In this document: one piece after another, positions 54,082 through 62,706 of the stretch | Position numbering within the stretch: position 1 is the first letter of the stretch | Layout of the letters: each line of letters starts with the position of its first letter | Assembly: GCA_030429545.1 (NCBI GenBank) | Contig: JAUIFF010000003.1 | Span: forward strand, 248,001 to 312,000 | Source of the DNA: Polyangia bacterium | Lineage (GTDB): Bacteria > Myxococcota_A > Polyangia > Nannocystales > Nannocystaceae | DNA length: 64,000 bases | Direction of reading: 5' to 3' | Notes under the pieces: generated by a model | The model's database searches: none | What the model saw: the letters and a program-made list of their open reading frames with translations, nothing else | Told to the model about the DNA's origin: nothing | Made by a program: the position numbers and the translations under genes

Positions 54082-55608
54082 ATGACGACGAACCTGACCA
54101 AGGTAACCGCATCTCTCGCATCCATTCTCATGCTTGCTCTCACCTCTGCGGACGCCCGTGCGGCGGAGCCAGAAGCCGAGGCTCCTGCAGGAAACGACGC
54201 CGCCGCCGAGGGCTCCATCAGCCTCTCGGGTGACGGCGTCAAAACTGAAGGTGACGCCAGCAGCAAGAAGAAGAAAAACAAAAACAACGACGGGACCCCG
54301 TGGATCAAACGCCACCGTCCCGAGCGCAACATGATGGAAGTCGGCATCTTCGGCGGCATCTTGCTGCCACCGGCCGGCCACGAACTCTACGTGCCCGACA
54401 ACAACAACCCGCCGGGCTTTGGCCACCAACCCTACAACGCCATTGCCCCAGACATCGGGCTCCGGTTTGGCTACTACCCGCTGTCCTTCTTGGGCGTTGA
54501 GGTCGAAGGTGCTGTCATGCCGACCAAGGTCGAGGACGGTAGTGGCGCGACCATGTTTGGCTTCCGCGGCTACGGTTTGGCCCAGCTCCCCTACCGCATC
54601 GCCCCGTTTGTGGTCTTGGGTTACGGGCTCCTAGGCGCCTCCTCAGACGCCCTGGGCACCGATGTCGACCCGGCGCTCCACTTCGGTGGTGGTGTCAAGT
54701 TCTACGTCAACCGCTGGCTGGCGCTGCGCCTCGATGTCCGTGACAGCGTGTCGGCGGCCCACATGATCGACAACGGCCGCACCAACTACCTCGAAATCCT
54801 GCTCGGCCTGTCGGTCACGCTCAACCGCAAAAAGCAGGAGCTTCCGCCCGAGATTATCGACACCGATAAGGACGGCCTCCCCGATCCCGGCCAGGGCCAA
54901 GCCAACGAAGACGAGTGCCCCAACACCCCGGGACCTGCCGACAACAACGGCTGCCCGTACGGTGACCGCGATGGCGACGGGTTCAAGGACGACGTCGACA
55001 AGTGTCCCGACGAAGCGGGTATCGAACCCGATGGCTGCCCGCCGCCCGACACCGATGGCGACGGCCTGGTCGACCCCGAGGACGACTGCCCGAACGAGCC
55101 CGGCCCAATGTCCAACAAGGGCTGCCCGATCCCCGACACCGACGGCGACGGCATCCTCGACCCCGACGATCAGTGCATCAAGGAGCCGGAGACCAAAAAC
55201 GGCTACCAAGACACCGACGGTTGTCCCGACGAGGTTCCCAAAACCCTCAAGAAGTTCACCGGCGTCATCAAGGGCATCTACTTCGACGTCAACAAGGACA
55301 CCATCAAGAAGAAATCGCTGCCGATCCTGCGCAAGGCCGTCAAGGTACTCAAAGAGTTCCCCGACACCCGCGTCGAGATCAGTGGTCACACCGACTCCGA
55401 CGGCAGCCGCGACTACAACATCGACCTCTCGAAGCGCCGCGCCAACTCGGTCAAGACCTTCCTCTCCGAGAACGGCATCGACGCTGGGCGTATCGAGACT
55501 GTTGGCTACGGCCCAGACAAGCCAATCGCCGACAACAAATCCCGCAAGGGCAAGGCCAAGAACCGTCGTATCGAGTTCCGCCTGCTCACCGGCAAGATGG
55601 AAAAATAG
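54082..55608 (+). CDS. OmpA-family outer membrane protein with TSP3 repeats
   Basis: A 508-residue protein with a signal peptide cleaved after about residue 27 (ADARA-AEP). A Lys/Asn-rich stretch is followed by an N-terminal beta-barrel-like region (about 70-250). Thrombospondin type 3 calcium-binding repeats follow (about 255-385, D-x-D-x-D-G loops). The C-terminal OmpA domain (about 388-505) contains IYFDVNKDTIKKKS, VEISGHTDSDG and RRANSVKTFL. It probably links outer membrane and peptidoglycan. A strong intrinsic terminator follows immediately. Confidence 0.93.
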   Translation: MTTNLTKVTASLASILMLALTSADARAAEPEAEAPAGNDAAAEGSISLSGDGVKTEGDASSKKKKNKNNDGTPWIKRHRPERNMMEVGIFGGILLPPAGHELYVPDNNNPPGFGHQPYNAIAPDIGLRFGYYPLSFLGVEVEGAVMPTKVEDGSGATMFGFRGYGLAQLPYRIAPFVVLGYGLLGASSDALGTDVDPALHFGGGVKFYVNRWLALRLDVRDSVSAAHMIDNGRTNYLEILLGLSVTLNRKKQELPPEIIDTDKDGLPDPGQGQANEDECPNTPGPADNNGCPYGDRDGDGFKDDVDKCPDEAGIEPDGCPPPDTDGDGLVDPEDDCPNEPGPMSNKGCPIPDTDGDGILDPDDQCIKEPETKNGYQDTDGCPDEVPKTLKKFTGVIKGIYFDVNKDTIKKKSLPILRKAVKVLKEFPDTRVEISGHTDSDGSRDYNIDLSKRRANSVKTFLSENGIDAGRIETVGYGPDKPIADNKSRKGKAKNRRIEFRLLTGKMEK

Positions 55609-55624
55609 TCCACCCCCGGGTGAC

Positions 55625-55655
55625 AAAAACGGCTCGCTTTGCGGGCCGTTTTTTT
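55625..55655 (+). terminator. Intrinsic terminator after OmpA-family gene
   Basis: AAAAACGGCTCGC pairs with GCGGGCCGTTTTT (one T-G wobble) around TTT and is followed by more T residues. The A-tract on the 5' side could make it bidirectional. Confidence 0.9.
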
Positions 55656-55671
55656 GTGCCTGCCGTTACTA

Positions 55672-55748
55672 TGCATATGCATAAATATCCAACAACCACA
55701 ACTGCGAACCGGTGGTGACCCGGCCTCCACCTGCGTATTGTAAATACA
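55672..55748. repeat. Two dyad sites in convergent gap
   Basis: TGCATATGCA (55672-55681) and TGTAAATACA (55739-55748), both fully symmetrical, between the OmpA-family terminator and the stop codon of the minus-strand NtrC-family gene. Confidence 0.88.
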
Positions 55749-55828
55749 TCGATAGCAGCTCGCTGACACCACAACCAAATCAAAACGGCGTGCCCAACCT
55801 GAGCACGCCGCACCATGCTGCCGACCGA

Positions 55829-57148
55829 CTAGCTAGCCTGTGGGTTGCGCTTGAGTCCGTAGCGATCGAGTTTGCGATATAGGGTTTTGCGGTCGAATCC
55901 AAGGATTTTGGCGGCGAGGGATTTGTTGCCTGCGGCCGCCTCCATCACCCGGGCTATGTAACGACGCTCGACCTCCGACATCGATACAAGCTCGGTCGGG
56001 TTGTCACTGGCTACCACGACGTGTGAGCTGCGGTAGTTGCGGACCTTGGCCGGCAGGTCCTCGAGCCCGATCAGGTTGAACTGGGTGAGTGCTACCGCAT
56101 GCTCGACACAGTTGTGCAACTCGCGGATATTGCCGGGCCAGTTGTAGGCCAGCATCCGCTCAGCGGCCTGGCGCTGAAACCCGCGAACGGGTTTGCCCGA
56201 CAGCGGTGCAACCCGCTCCAAAAACGCCTGGGCGAGTAGCAGGACATCATTGCCGCGGGCGCGTAGCGGCGGCATCTCGATGTGGATGACATTGATCCGA
56301 AAAAACAGGTCCTCGCGGAAGGCTCCATCGGCGACCGCCGAGTCGAGGTCGATGTTTGTAGCAGCAATGATTCGGACATCGAGGGCATTGCCCTCGGCGT
56401 CGGCCGCCACCCCGCGCTCGAGCGCCTGCAGCAACTGTGGTTGCAGTGCCAGGGGTAAACGCCCGAGTTCCTCTAAAAACAGGGTACCGCCACGGGCTCG
56501 TAAAAGTGGGCTGTCATCGCCGGTGAGGTCGGCCTCGGACAGGGTTGGACAGTGCAGCGGGACAAATGGCTGGTCGCGCCGGCTACTGCGGTCATGCAAG
56601 GCCCAGGCAACCTTCTCCTTACCCGTGCCGGATTCGCCGGTGAGCAGGACCGAGGCCAGCGAGTCGGCAACCCGCTCGATGAGCTGCAAGACCCCTTTCA
56701 TCGGTTTGCTCTCGCCCAATATCCCGGTGATGTTTGGGGCTCCTGTCAGGGCGCTGCGCAGGCGCTTGACTTCTTCACGCAGGGCCCGTTGTTCGATCAG
56801 CCGACGCAGGCGGTGGCTAGTTGCATGCACATGCAACGGCTTTTGGATGTAATCGTAGGCACCCACGCGAATCGCCGCGATTGCGGATTCGAGGGTGGCG
56901 TAGCCGGTCATCACGATAACCGGGGTGTCGGGCCGTGACTGCGCGAGTTGGCGACACAGGTCGATACCATCGGTGCCGGGCATGTTGAGGTCGGTGAGCA
57001 CAACATCGGCGTTGCTGGCATCGAGCTTGGCCTGGGCTGCGTCGGCATCCCGGCAGGTAATGACCTCAAATCCCTGCTTTGAAAACCCAGAAGTGAGGAC
57101 CTCGAGCAGGTCCTCGTCGTCGTCTACGATCAGGATTCGGTGTGACAA
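55829..57148 (-). CDS. NtrC-family response regulator lacking GAFTGA
   Basis: A 439-residue protein, start uncertain; TTG 57148 begins right at the receiver domain (MSHRILIVDDDED). The receiver has Asp9-Asp10 and phospho-acceptor Asp53 in VLTDLNMPG. The AAA domain (about 140-365) has GESGTGKE and GGTLFLEELGRLP. The GAFTGA loop that contacts sigma-54 is missing: the usual ESELFGHEKGAFTGA stretch is replaced by SEADLTGDDSPLLRA. A Fis-type helix-turn-helix ends the protein (AAAKILGFDRKTLYRKL-like). It may regulate without sigma-54. A dyad (56826-56835) lies inside the receiver-AAA linker region. Confidence 0.85.
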   Translation of the reverse strand: MSHRILIVDDDEDLLEVLTSGFSKQGFEVITCRDADAAQAKLDASNADVVLTDLNMPGTDGIDLCRQLAQSRPDTPVIVMTGYATLESAIAAIRVGAYDYIQKPLHVHATSHRLRRLIEQRALREEVKRLRSALTGAPNITGILGESKPMKGVLQLIERVADSLASVLLTGESGTGKEKVAWALHDRSSRRDQPFVPLHCPTLSEADLTGDDSPLLRARGGTLFLEELGRLPLALQPQLLQALERGVAADAEGNALDVRIIAATNIDLDSAVADGAFREDLFFRINVIHIEMPPLRARGNDVLLLAQAFLERVAPLSGKPVRGFQRQAAERMLAYNWPGNIRELHNCVEHAVALTQFNLIGLEDLPAKVRNYRSSHVVVASDNPTELVSMSEVERRYIARVMEAAAGNKSLAAKILGFDRKTLYRKLDRYGLKRNPQAS

Positions 57149-57354
57149 GATGTCCCGAAATACCCCAGGTAGGGAATTTCCGCAATCCGGCGACTGCAGA
57201 CCCTCGACAATCAATGTCCAGCAATCCTCGCTGGGGCGAGTACGCCTGGGAGCAAGTGTTTCGCAGTCTTGTGATATCGAGCGCAACTTGCCTGCCGGAA
57301 CCACGACTGAGGGCCGGCCGCAAGCGACCGACCCTCGGTGCTAACAAGTATGCG

Positions 57355-58752
57355 TTACTCGCAGGATCCGCTGGCAAACCCGGAGAAGCAGCTCTCCGCT
57401 TGGGATGCTGAGAAGATACCAAACTGCCCGTCGGGGTACGTCATGTCCTCCGAGTCGATGACCGCAACCGTCTCGTCGGTCTCAGCGTTTGTAATCGTCA
57501 GGATGAAGCCCTGGTCCACCGACATATCGAGGTTGAACAGATAGGTGGTGTTCTCTTCCCACCCAACATTGGTATCGGGGCTATCGCCGGGCGACCAAAT
57601 CAGCTCCGAGTGCAGGGTATTGGCATTTTCATGCATATCCCGGCAGTTGACATCGCCTTCGACAATGGCGTCGATGGCCTTGACCATCATGCCCCCGGGG
57701 AACGTACCGATCGGGAGACAATCGAGGTTACCTAGGTCGACCAGCTGCGGACCCTTCTTCCATGTAAACGAGTAGAAGTGTCCCCAGTCCTGCCAACCGA
57801 AGACAAACCCGATCCAGTCGTTGTCGGCCTCGGTCTTGACCTCGAAAACAACGTTGGCCTTGGCGTCTTGGTCGAGTTCCCAACCGTCGCAAACCAGGGC
57901 TGTGGCCGGGCCGTTGTTGGGTTCGCAAACCTCGTCGTTGCCGTCGCTAAACACCCACTCGGGGTCTGGCGTCCCGAGCAAAATGTCGATCAACACATAA
58001 CCCCAGTCCGGCGTTGAACATACCGGGTCTTCGCCGTCGATAATCGGCTCGCACAGGCAGTCCTCAAAGATGATCGGATTGTTGTCGTTGCAATCATTGC
58101 CCGGGTCGACGCCAGGCGGAGGGTCGCTGTCGCCCCAGCCATCGTCGTCGTCGTCGTTGGTGCACAGGTCGGGCTCATTCTCGGCGGCACCCGGATGGGT
58201 GTTCTCGTCGTCGTCGTCGCAGTCATCGTCGTTGTTGACGGTGCCGTCTGGGGGATCCTCCCCGGGCGGAACGTCGACACAGCCCTCGCCGTCACCAAAC
58301 CCGTCCATATCGTTGTCCGGACACCACAGGTTGCCACCGTTGGTATCGGAGTCGGTGTTCGAATCGGTATTGGTGTTGGAGTCGGTGTCCGTATTGGAGT
58401 CGGTATTCGTATTTGAATCGGTATCAGTATTGGAGTTTGTGTTGGTATCGGTGTTGCTATCGGTCGGCCCAGCAGTTGTGTCTGTCATCCCACTATCGCT
58501 ATTGGAGTCGGACATACTTCCGCTCGGGCTACTGTCACTATTACTATCGGTTCCCATCGTCCCCTGGGAATCCGTCTCGGTTTCTGTATTGCTGTTGCTG
58601 TCGGTCTCCGAAGCTGACTCACTGGCTGACGCAATGTTGCACTCGTGCTGTGCACCTGCGACGCCGTCGTCACCGCAGGGAATATTACAACCTGCGGCTA
58701 GAATGAGCGCTGTCGAGACAGTCAGAGAAAGGTGAAAGCTGCGGTAGGACAT
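57355..58752 (-). CDS. Lipoprotein with TSP-C-like domain and Ser/Asn/Thr/Asp linker
   Basis: A 465-residue predicted lipoprotein from ATG 58752, with LAAGC giving Cys22. A long linker (about 40-130) of Ser, Asn, Thr and Asp repeats is followed by a TSP3-like Asp-rich region (CPDNDMDGFGDG and NDDDCDDDDENTHPG). The C-terminal domain (about 250-465) has WIGFVFGWQDWGHFYSFTWKKG, which resembles the thrombospondin C-terminal lectin-like domain. I infer a calcium-dependent surface protein. The upstream 508-bp region is AT-rich. An upstream extension to 59058 is open but lacks a leader. Confidence 0.8.
   Translation of the reverse strand: MSYRSFHLSLTVSTALILAAGCNIPCGDDGVAGAQHECNIASASESASETDSNSNTETETDSQGTMGTDSNSDSSPSGSMSDSNSDSGMTDTTAGPTDSNTDTNTNSNTDTDSNTNTDSNTDTDSNTNTDSNTDSDTNGGNLWCPDNDMDGFGDGEGCVDVPPGEDPPDGTVNNDDDCDDDDENTHPGAAENEPDLCTNDDDDDGWGDSDPPPGVDPGNDCNDNNPIIFEDCLCEPIIDGEDPVCSTPDWGYVLIDILLGTPDPEWVFSDGNDEVCEPNNGPATALVCDGWELDQDAKANVVFEVKTEADNDWIGFVFGWQDWGHFYSFTWKKGPQLVDLGNLDCLPIGTFPGGMMVKAIDAIVEGDVNCRDMHENANTLHSELIWSPGDSPDTNVGWEENTTYLFNLDMSVDQGFILTITNAETDETVAVIDSEDMTYPDGQFGIFSASQAESCFSGFASGSCE
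58340..58475. repeat. Ser-Asn-Thr-Asp coding repeat
   Basis: A GTATTGGAGTCGGT-like unit recurs with 18- and 24-bp spacing and encodes (D/N)-(S/T)-N-T runs in the lipoprotein linker. It is the most repetitive stretch of the window at DNA level and in frame. Confidence 0.8.
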
Positions 58753-58963
58753 GGCTCCTGTATAAGTTGTCTCGCCCGAGAGAGCCACCGGAAAAAACGC
58801 GCTATGCAGCTGAAAACACTTGGATTTTGTAGAACTGGGGTCTGCACACCTGTGGCTTGACGCAACAGTCACAGTGTGGGGTCGACGACCAATGTCGCAC
58901 AAAATATTCTTAGTACTACATTGGTAATTTCTCTGACTTTTTTTGATATTCTCACAGCTTACT

Positions 58964-59006
58964 TGCATAAGCATATACGTATACATGTGCGGTGTACAAG
59001 CATCTA
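58964..59006. promoter_or_regulatory. Cluster of dyad-like half-sites
   Basis: Within 43 bp there are several TGCA/TGTA/TACA half-sites: TGCATAAGCA (one mismatch), AGCATATACG, a GTATAC palindrome and GGTGTACAAGC. It is the densest cluster of half-sites in the window, about 210 bp upstream of the lipoprotein start. Confidence 0.5.
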
Positions 59007-59119
59007 GCTCGACATCTCCCACAATCAGACATAGACATGAGTTTTCTCTCATCAGCATTAAGTGAGGCTCACTGGCGACAGCAAGCTGGCCGGCCAGTTT
59101 TCTCTACAAACGGGAACTA

Positions 59120-59129
59120 TGCATATGCA
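59120..59129. repeat. Intergenic dyad site
   Basis: TGCATATGCA, fully symmetrical, identical to the site at 55672-55681. Confidence 0.85.
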
Positions 59130-59260
59130 AGATACCCAAAATATTACATACGATGCTATCTTTTCTGTTGACATTTCACTGGCAAACGAATGTTCATAAA
59201 CCAGTGGCTCGGTAGTGGTACTTGCAGGCTCACGAGGCTCCGTGTACATCGATCGAGCCC

Positions 59261-59818
59261 ATGAACTCCCGGTTTGAGCTCGAACCCCTGCGCGCGCGGA
59301 TCGACCCACACCCGAGGCGTGCCGCCGTCGCGGTCGTCCTGCGGCGCAACCAAGACGACCCCGAAGTCTTGCTGATGAAACGGGCCGAAGCTCCCGGCGA
59401 CCGCTGGTCGGGGCATGTTTCGTTTCCGGGCGGTCGCGAGGAACCCGCCGACGACTCGATGTTTGTCACCGCAGTCCGGGAAACGCGCGAGGAGGTCGGG
59501 CTAGATCTCCTACAGGCTGCACGCCCACTCGGCCGGCTGACGACCACCAACACACGCCCGCGCACGCCGGTCCGTCCGCTTGTGATTGTTCCCTACGTCT
59601 TTGAGCTGCAAAAACCCGTCACACTCGAGCTCAACGCCGAGGCGCAAGAAGCTTTTTGGTTGCCTCTGGGCGCGGCCTTTACCGGTCAATTCGACGGGAT
59701 TCACCCCTATCGCATGGGACCTGTGCGGATGAACTTCCCGTGCTTCCACTACGCCGGCAAGACGATTTGGGGGCTGACATACAAGATGCTGATGGACCTC
59801 AAAGCGCGACAGACCTGA
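59261..59818 (+). CDS. Nudix hydrolase, CoA pyrophosphatase-like
   Basis: A 185-residue Nudix protein from ATG 59261. The box reads FPGGREEPADDSMFVTAVRE followed by TREEVGL, with the REUxEExGU core intact. The FPGG entry and Asp in place of the first Glu are typical of the CoA-pyrophosphatase (NUDT7/UPF0035) subfamily. It would hydrolyse CoA or acyl-CoA to adenosine 3',5'-bisphosphate and phosphopantetheine, but the substrate is inferred. It lies 102 bp upstream of the MpaB-family gene on the same strand. Confidence 0.85.
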   Translation: MNSRFELEPLRARIDPHPRRAAVAVVLRRNQDDPEVLLMKRAEAPGDRWSGHVSFPGGREEPADDSMFVTAVRETREEVGLDLLQAARPLGRLTTTNTRPRTPVRPLVIVPYVFELQKPVTLELNAEAQEAFWLPLGAAFTGQFDGIHPYRMGPVRMNFPCFHYAGKTIWGLTYKMLMDLKARQT

Positions 59819-59920
59819 TCAGTCGAATAGCCGAACACTTGCTCCGTAGCGCGGTTTTATGCCTAAAAATAGTTAGACTACGACTCCCGGACTACGGGCC
59901 GGAGTTGATACCCTTGGCCC

Positions 59921-61180
59921 ATGCCCCGGCACGACGCCTACCGGCACCCGCAGATTCCGCCGGATAGGCACATTCCCGAGGTCCCGGATTGGTATGTCGA
60001 CCTCGACGACGCCCGGGTCCAGTTTGGCGAGCTTGTCGAACGCGTCGGTCCCTACTTTATGCAGGGCGACCCACTGGCCGATGAGCTGATCGCCACGCTC
60101 AACACCATGCGTGCCGGCAAGGGCACCCGGATGTTTAACAAGGCCTTAGAGGAGGGGATCGATGCGGTCCGCCGCCCGCCCCCCGCACTCGTTGAGTTTT
60201 TTCGCGAGGTCGACCGGGTGCCACTGTGGGTCGACTGGAACCAGATTGATCGGGGGGGTCGCATCCTCCTGCGGGCCGGTCCCCTCGGCGCCCTCGTACT
60301 GCTCGGCTACTCACTGCCGTTGGCCTACTCGTCACCGGACGGCAACAAACCCCTGGTGTTTTCCGGTCGGCTGGTGGAACGCGCCCACCGACGCATGACG
60401 GAGACGGCCCGCTACGTGGTCGAGACCTGTAAACCCGGTGGCCTCGAACGATTTTCCCCCGGCTTCAAAATCACCATCAAGGTTCGCCTGATGCACGCCC
60501 AGGTCCGGCGACTTTTGTTGCAGCATCAACGATGGGACTTGGGGCAATGGGGGATGCCCATCAACCAAGCCTACCTGGCGGGTACCAACACGCTGTTCGC
60601 CGGGATGTTTATCCACGGCCTGCGCAAACTCGGCCTCAAGTTCACCGCCTCCGAAGAGGCCGACCTGGTCACGCTGTGGCGCTACGCCGGCAAACTCATC
60701 GGAGTCGACGACGACCTGTGTGCGGTCACGGTCGAAGACGGCATCCGTCTGATCGAGCTGATCCTCGCCGTCCAAAAACAACCCGACGAAGATGCCCAGG
60801 CCCTGTGTCGCGCGCTCATGGAGGTGCCGTTGTCGATGGCCCGCAACGAAGCCGAGCGAATGATCGCCCGCTCGACAACGGAGTTTTTGTATGCCGTGTC
60901 TCGCTACCTAGTCGGTGACAGCCTCGCCGACCAACTCGGATATCCGCGCAGCACCTGGCGCATGGCGATCCCGCCAATACGCGCAAGTATGGGGTTTATG
61001 TCGATGTGGCAGCGCCTGATTCCGCAAAACCGCGAGATGCTCGAGAAGGCCGGGATCGATGTTTGGGAGCATTTCATCGAACACGGCCTCAAAGATATCC
61101 CCGCGACCTTTCAGCTACCGACCCAACTCGCCAACCTGTCGCGTATGATGGGCCGGCCTACCGTCACAGACGGAGAGTAA
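59921..61180 (+). CDS. MpaB-family oxygenase (DUF2236, Lcp-like)
   Basis: A 419-residue protein of the DUF2236/MpaB family, whose members include the rubber oxygenase Lcp and fungal MpaB'. Blocks seen are RLMHAQVRRLLLQ, WGMPINQAYLAGTNTLFAG, WRYAGKLIGVDDDL and the C-terminal FMSMWQRLIP. A b-type heme is expected, and His in the RLMHAQVR segment is the usual axial-ligand position. The gene is followed after only 2 bp by the cNMP-binding methyltransferase gene, so it is the first gene of a tight operon. Confidence 0.85.
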   Translation: MPRHDAYRHPQIPPDRHIPEVPDWYVDLDDARVQFGELVERVGPYFMQGDPLADELIATLNTMRAGKGTRMFNKALEEGIDAVRRPPPALVEFFREVDRVPLWVDWNQIDRGGRILLRAGPLGALVLLGYSLPLAYSSPDGNKPLVFSGRLVERAHRRMTETARYVVETCKPGGLERFSPGFKITIKVRLMHAQVRRLLLQHQRWDLGQWGMPINQAYLAGTNTLFAGMFIHGLRKLGLKFTASEEADLVTLWRYAGKLIGVDDDLCAVTVEDGIRLIELILAVQKQPDEDAQALCRALMEVPLSMARNEAERMIARSTTEFLYAVSRYLVGDSLADQLGYPRSTWRMAIPPIRASMGFMSMWQRLIPQNREMLEKAGIDVWEHFIEHGLKDIPATFQLPTQLANLSRMMGRPTVTDGE

Positions 61181-61182
61181 CG

Positions 61183-62697
61183 ATGGAGACTGTCAAGCTC
61201 AGCTTCCTCAGCGCCGAGGACCGTGAACTCCTGCTCGACCAGGCGAGTACCAAACGGGTGACCCGCGGCGACATTATTATCCGCGAGGGCGAGGGCCTCG
61301 GTGCCATTTTTATCGTCCGCGAAGGGTTTATCTCGGTCCGTAAAGGCGACATCACCCTCGCCTACTACGGCCCCGGTGCGGTGTTCGGCGAGCTCTCATT
61401 TCTCGATCACCGGCCCGCCAGCGCCACGGTTGTGGCCGAGCGCGAGGCGATTTTAGACCGTATCGAAAGCGGTCAGCTCGACAGTTTGTTGCATACACAC
61501 CGAGGTTTTGCGGTCCGGTTTTACCGCTCGCTGGCAACGATTTTGTCGCTGCGCGTGCGCGACCTCAACTCGACCGTTTCCCGCCACCGCAGCCAACAAC
61601 AGGCCGCCGGCCAGATGCACACCCGTCGCACCCAGGCCGGGCAGCTGTCGGCGCGTCATCTCCAACAGGGGTTGGGACGCAAGATGGCCGCCCTGCGCCA
61701 ACGTCTCGAACGCACCGAGATGTCCCTGCACCGGCGCGAGATGACCAACGAACAGGCTGCGCCCCACGTGGGTGAGGTCCTCGACGAAATCGTCGAGCTG
61801 CTCGAAGACCAGACCTCCGAGGATTCGCTGGTGCAGATGGGCTACAACGACTTGCTGTCGTTTCGCGATACCGACCAACTCTCCGATGGCGTCGGTAGCT
61901 ACATCTTCCGCGAGAGCTTTTCGTTGGTGATGTCGAGCGCCGTGATGGCCCGACTGTTTTGCAAACCCCACGGGCACCCCGAGGACTACGCGGCGACCGA
62001 GGCCATCCTCGAAAACGAGCCTCTCGGCGACGGTCTACTCGGCCCCCTTGTCGATCGCTGGTTTTTAGACCGCCACATCTGTCGGACGGTTCGGGCCACC
62101 CGTGAGAGCCTTGCCGACCTGCTTGTCGAGCAGGCCCAGGGCCTAGGTGAGCCGCTGCGCGTGTGCGAGTTGGGCAGCGGTACTTCGGCCGAGCTGTTCG
62201 ACGCACTCGACCGGGTCGCCGACGAACCGACCTCTTCGATCCGCGCTATTTGTATCGACAAAGACCCCGATGCCCTGCGCCAAGCGGACGCCGAGGCCGA
62301 CGAGCTCGGTCACCACGAGCATGTTCGGTTTGTCTGTGCCGACGTCGTCGCCATGGTCCGCAACCCCGATCTCTACCTCGAGCCGCAGCATCTGTTTGTC
62401 GCCGGAGGGTTGTTCAACTACGTCGACGACGACGATGTCCTGAGCGTCCTCGATTGGGTGTATAAGCATTTGATCGACGGTGGCAGCTTTGTGTTTACCT
62501 GCACCTCGCCGGCCATCCCCGACCTCAAACTCATGGAGCACCTGCTCGAGTGGGAGATCATCACCCGAACCTCCTCCGACATCCAGCGGCTCGTCGAGCG
62601 CTCGCGGTTTGGCACCGGAGTGCGGATCACCGGCATCAGCGACGGCCTGGTCCACATGGCGACCTGCCGCCGGGCCTTCAAAAGCAAGGGAAGCTAA
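61183..62697 (+). CDS. cNMP-binding domain / SAM-dependent methyltransferase fusion
   Basis: A 504-residue protein from ATG 61183. A cyclic-nucleotide-binding (Crp-like) domain lies at about 15-120 (RGDIIIREGEGLGAIFIVRE and GAVFGELSFLDHRPASATV). A helical, Arg/Gln-rich connector covers about 130-210. A class I methyltransferase domain lies at about 315-495, with motif I CELGSGTSAELFDALD, acidic motif II ICIDKDPD and FVAGGLFNYVDDDDVL. There is no DNA-binding helix-turn-helix. I infer a methyltransferase controlled by a cyclic nucleotide. It overlaps functionally with neighbours: MpaB oxygenase 2 bp upstream and SAM hydrolase 9 bp downstream. Confidence 0.85.
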   Translation: METVKLSFLSAEDRELLLDQASTKRVTRGDIIIREGEGLGAIFIVREGFISVRKGDITLAYYGPGAVFGELSFLDHRPASATVVAEREAILDRIESGQLDSLLHTHRGFAVRFYRSLATILSLRVRDLNSTVSRHRSQQQAAGQMHTRRTQAGQLSARHLQQGLGRKMAALRQRLERTEMSLHRREMTNEQAAPHVGEVLDEIVELLEDQTSEDSLVQMGYNDLLSFRDTDQLSDGVGSYIFRESFSLVMSSAVMARLFCKPHGHPEDYAATEAILENEPLGDGLLGPLVDRWFLDRHICRTVRATRESLADLLVEQAQGLGEPLRVCELGSGTSAELFDALDRVADEPTSSIRAICIDKDPDALRQADAEADELGHHEHVRFVCADVVAMVRNPDLYLEPQHLFVAGGLFNYVDDDDVLSVLDWVYKHLIDGGSFVFTCTSPAIPDLKLMEHLLEWEIITRTSSDIQRLVERSRFGTGVRITGISDGLVHMATCRRAFKSKGS

Positions 62698-62706
62698 ACA
62701 CGCGCC

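Larger units (their letters stand above)
58753..59260. other. 508-bp AT-rich intergenic region
   Basis: A divergent promoter region between the TSP-C-like lipoprotein and the Nudix gene. It contains an AT-rich block with clustered half-sites at 58964-59006, a perfect dyad at 59120-59129 and a one-mismatch dyad at 59217-59226. I see no gene in it; small open frames have no support. Confidence 0.6.

Noticed and set aside
57355..59058. A longer lipoprotein start at 59058
   Set aside because: The extension lacks a signal peptide and runs through AT-rich regulatory DNA; ATG 58752 gives a clean lipobox (LAAGC).
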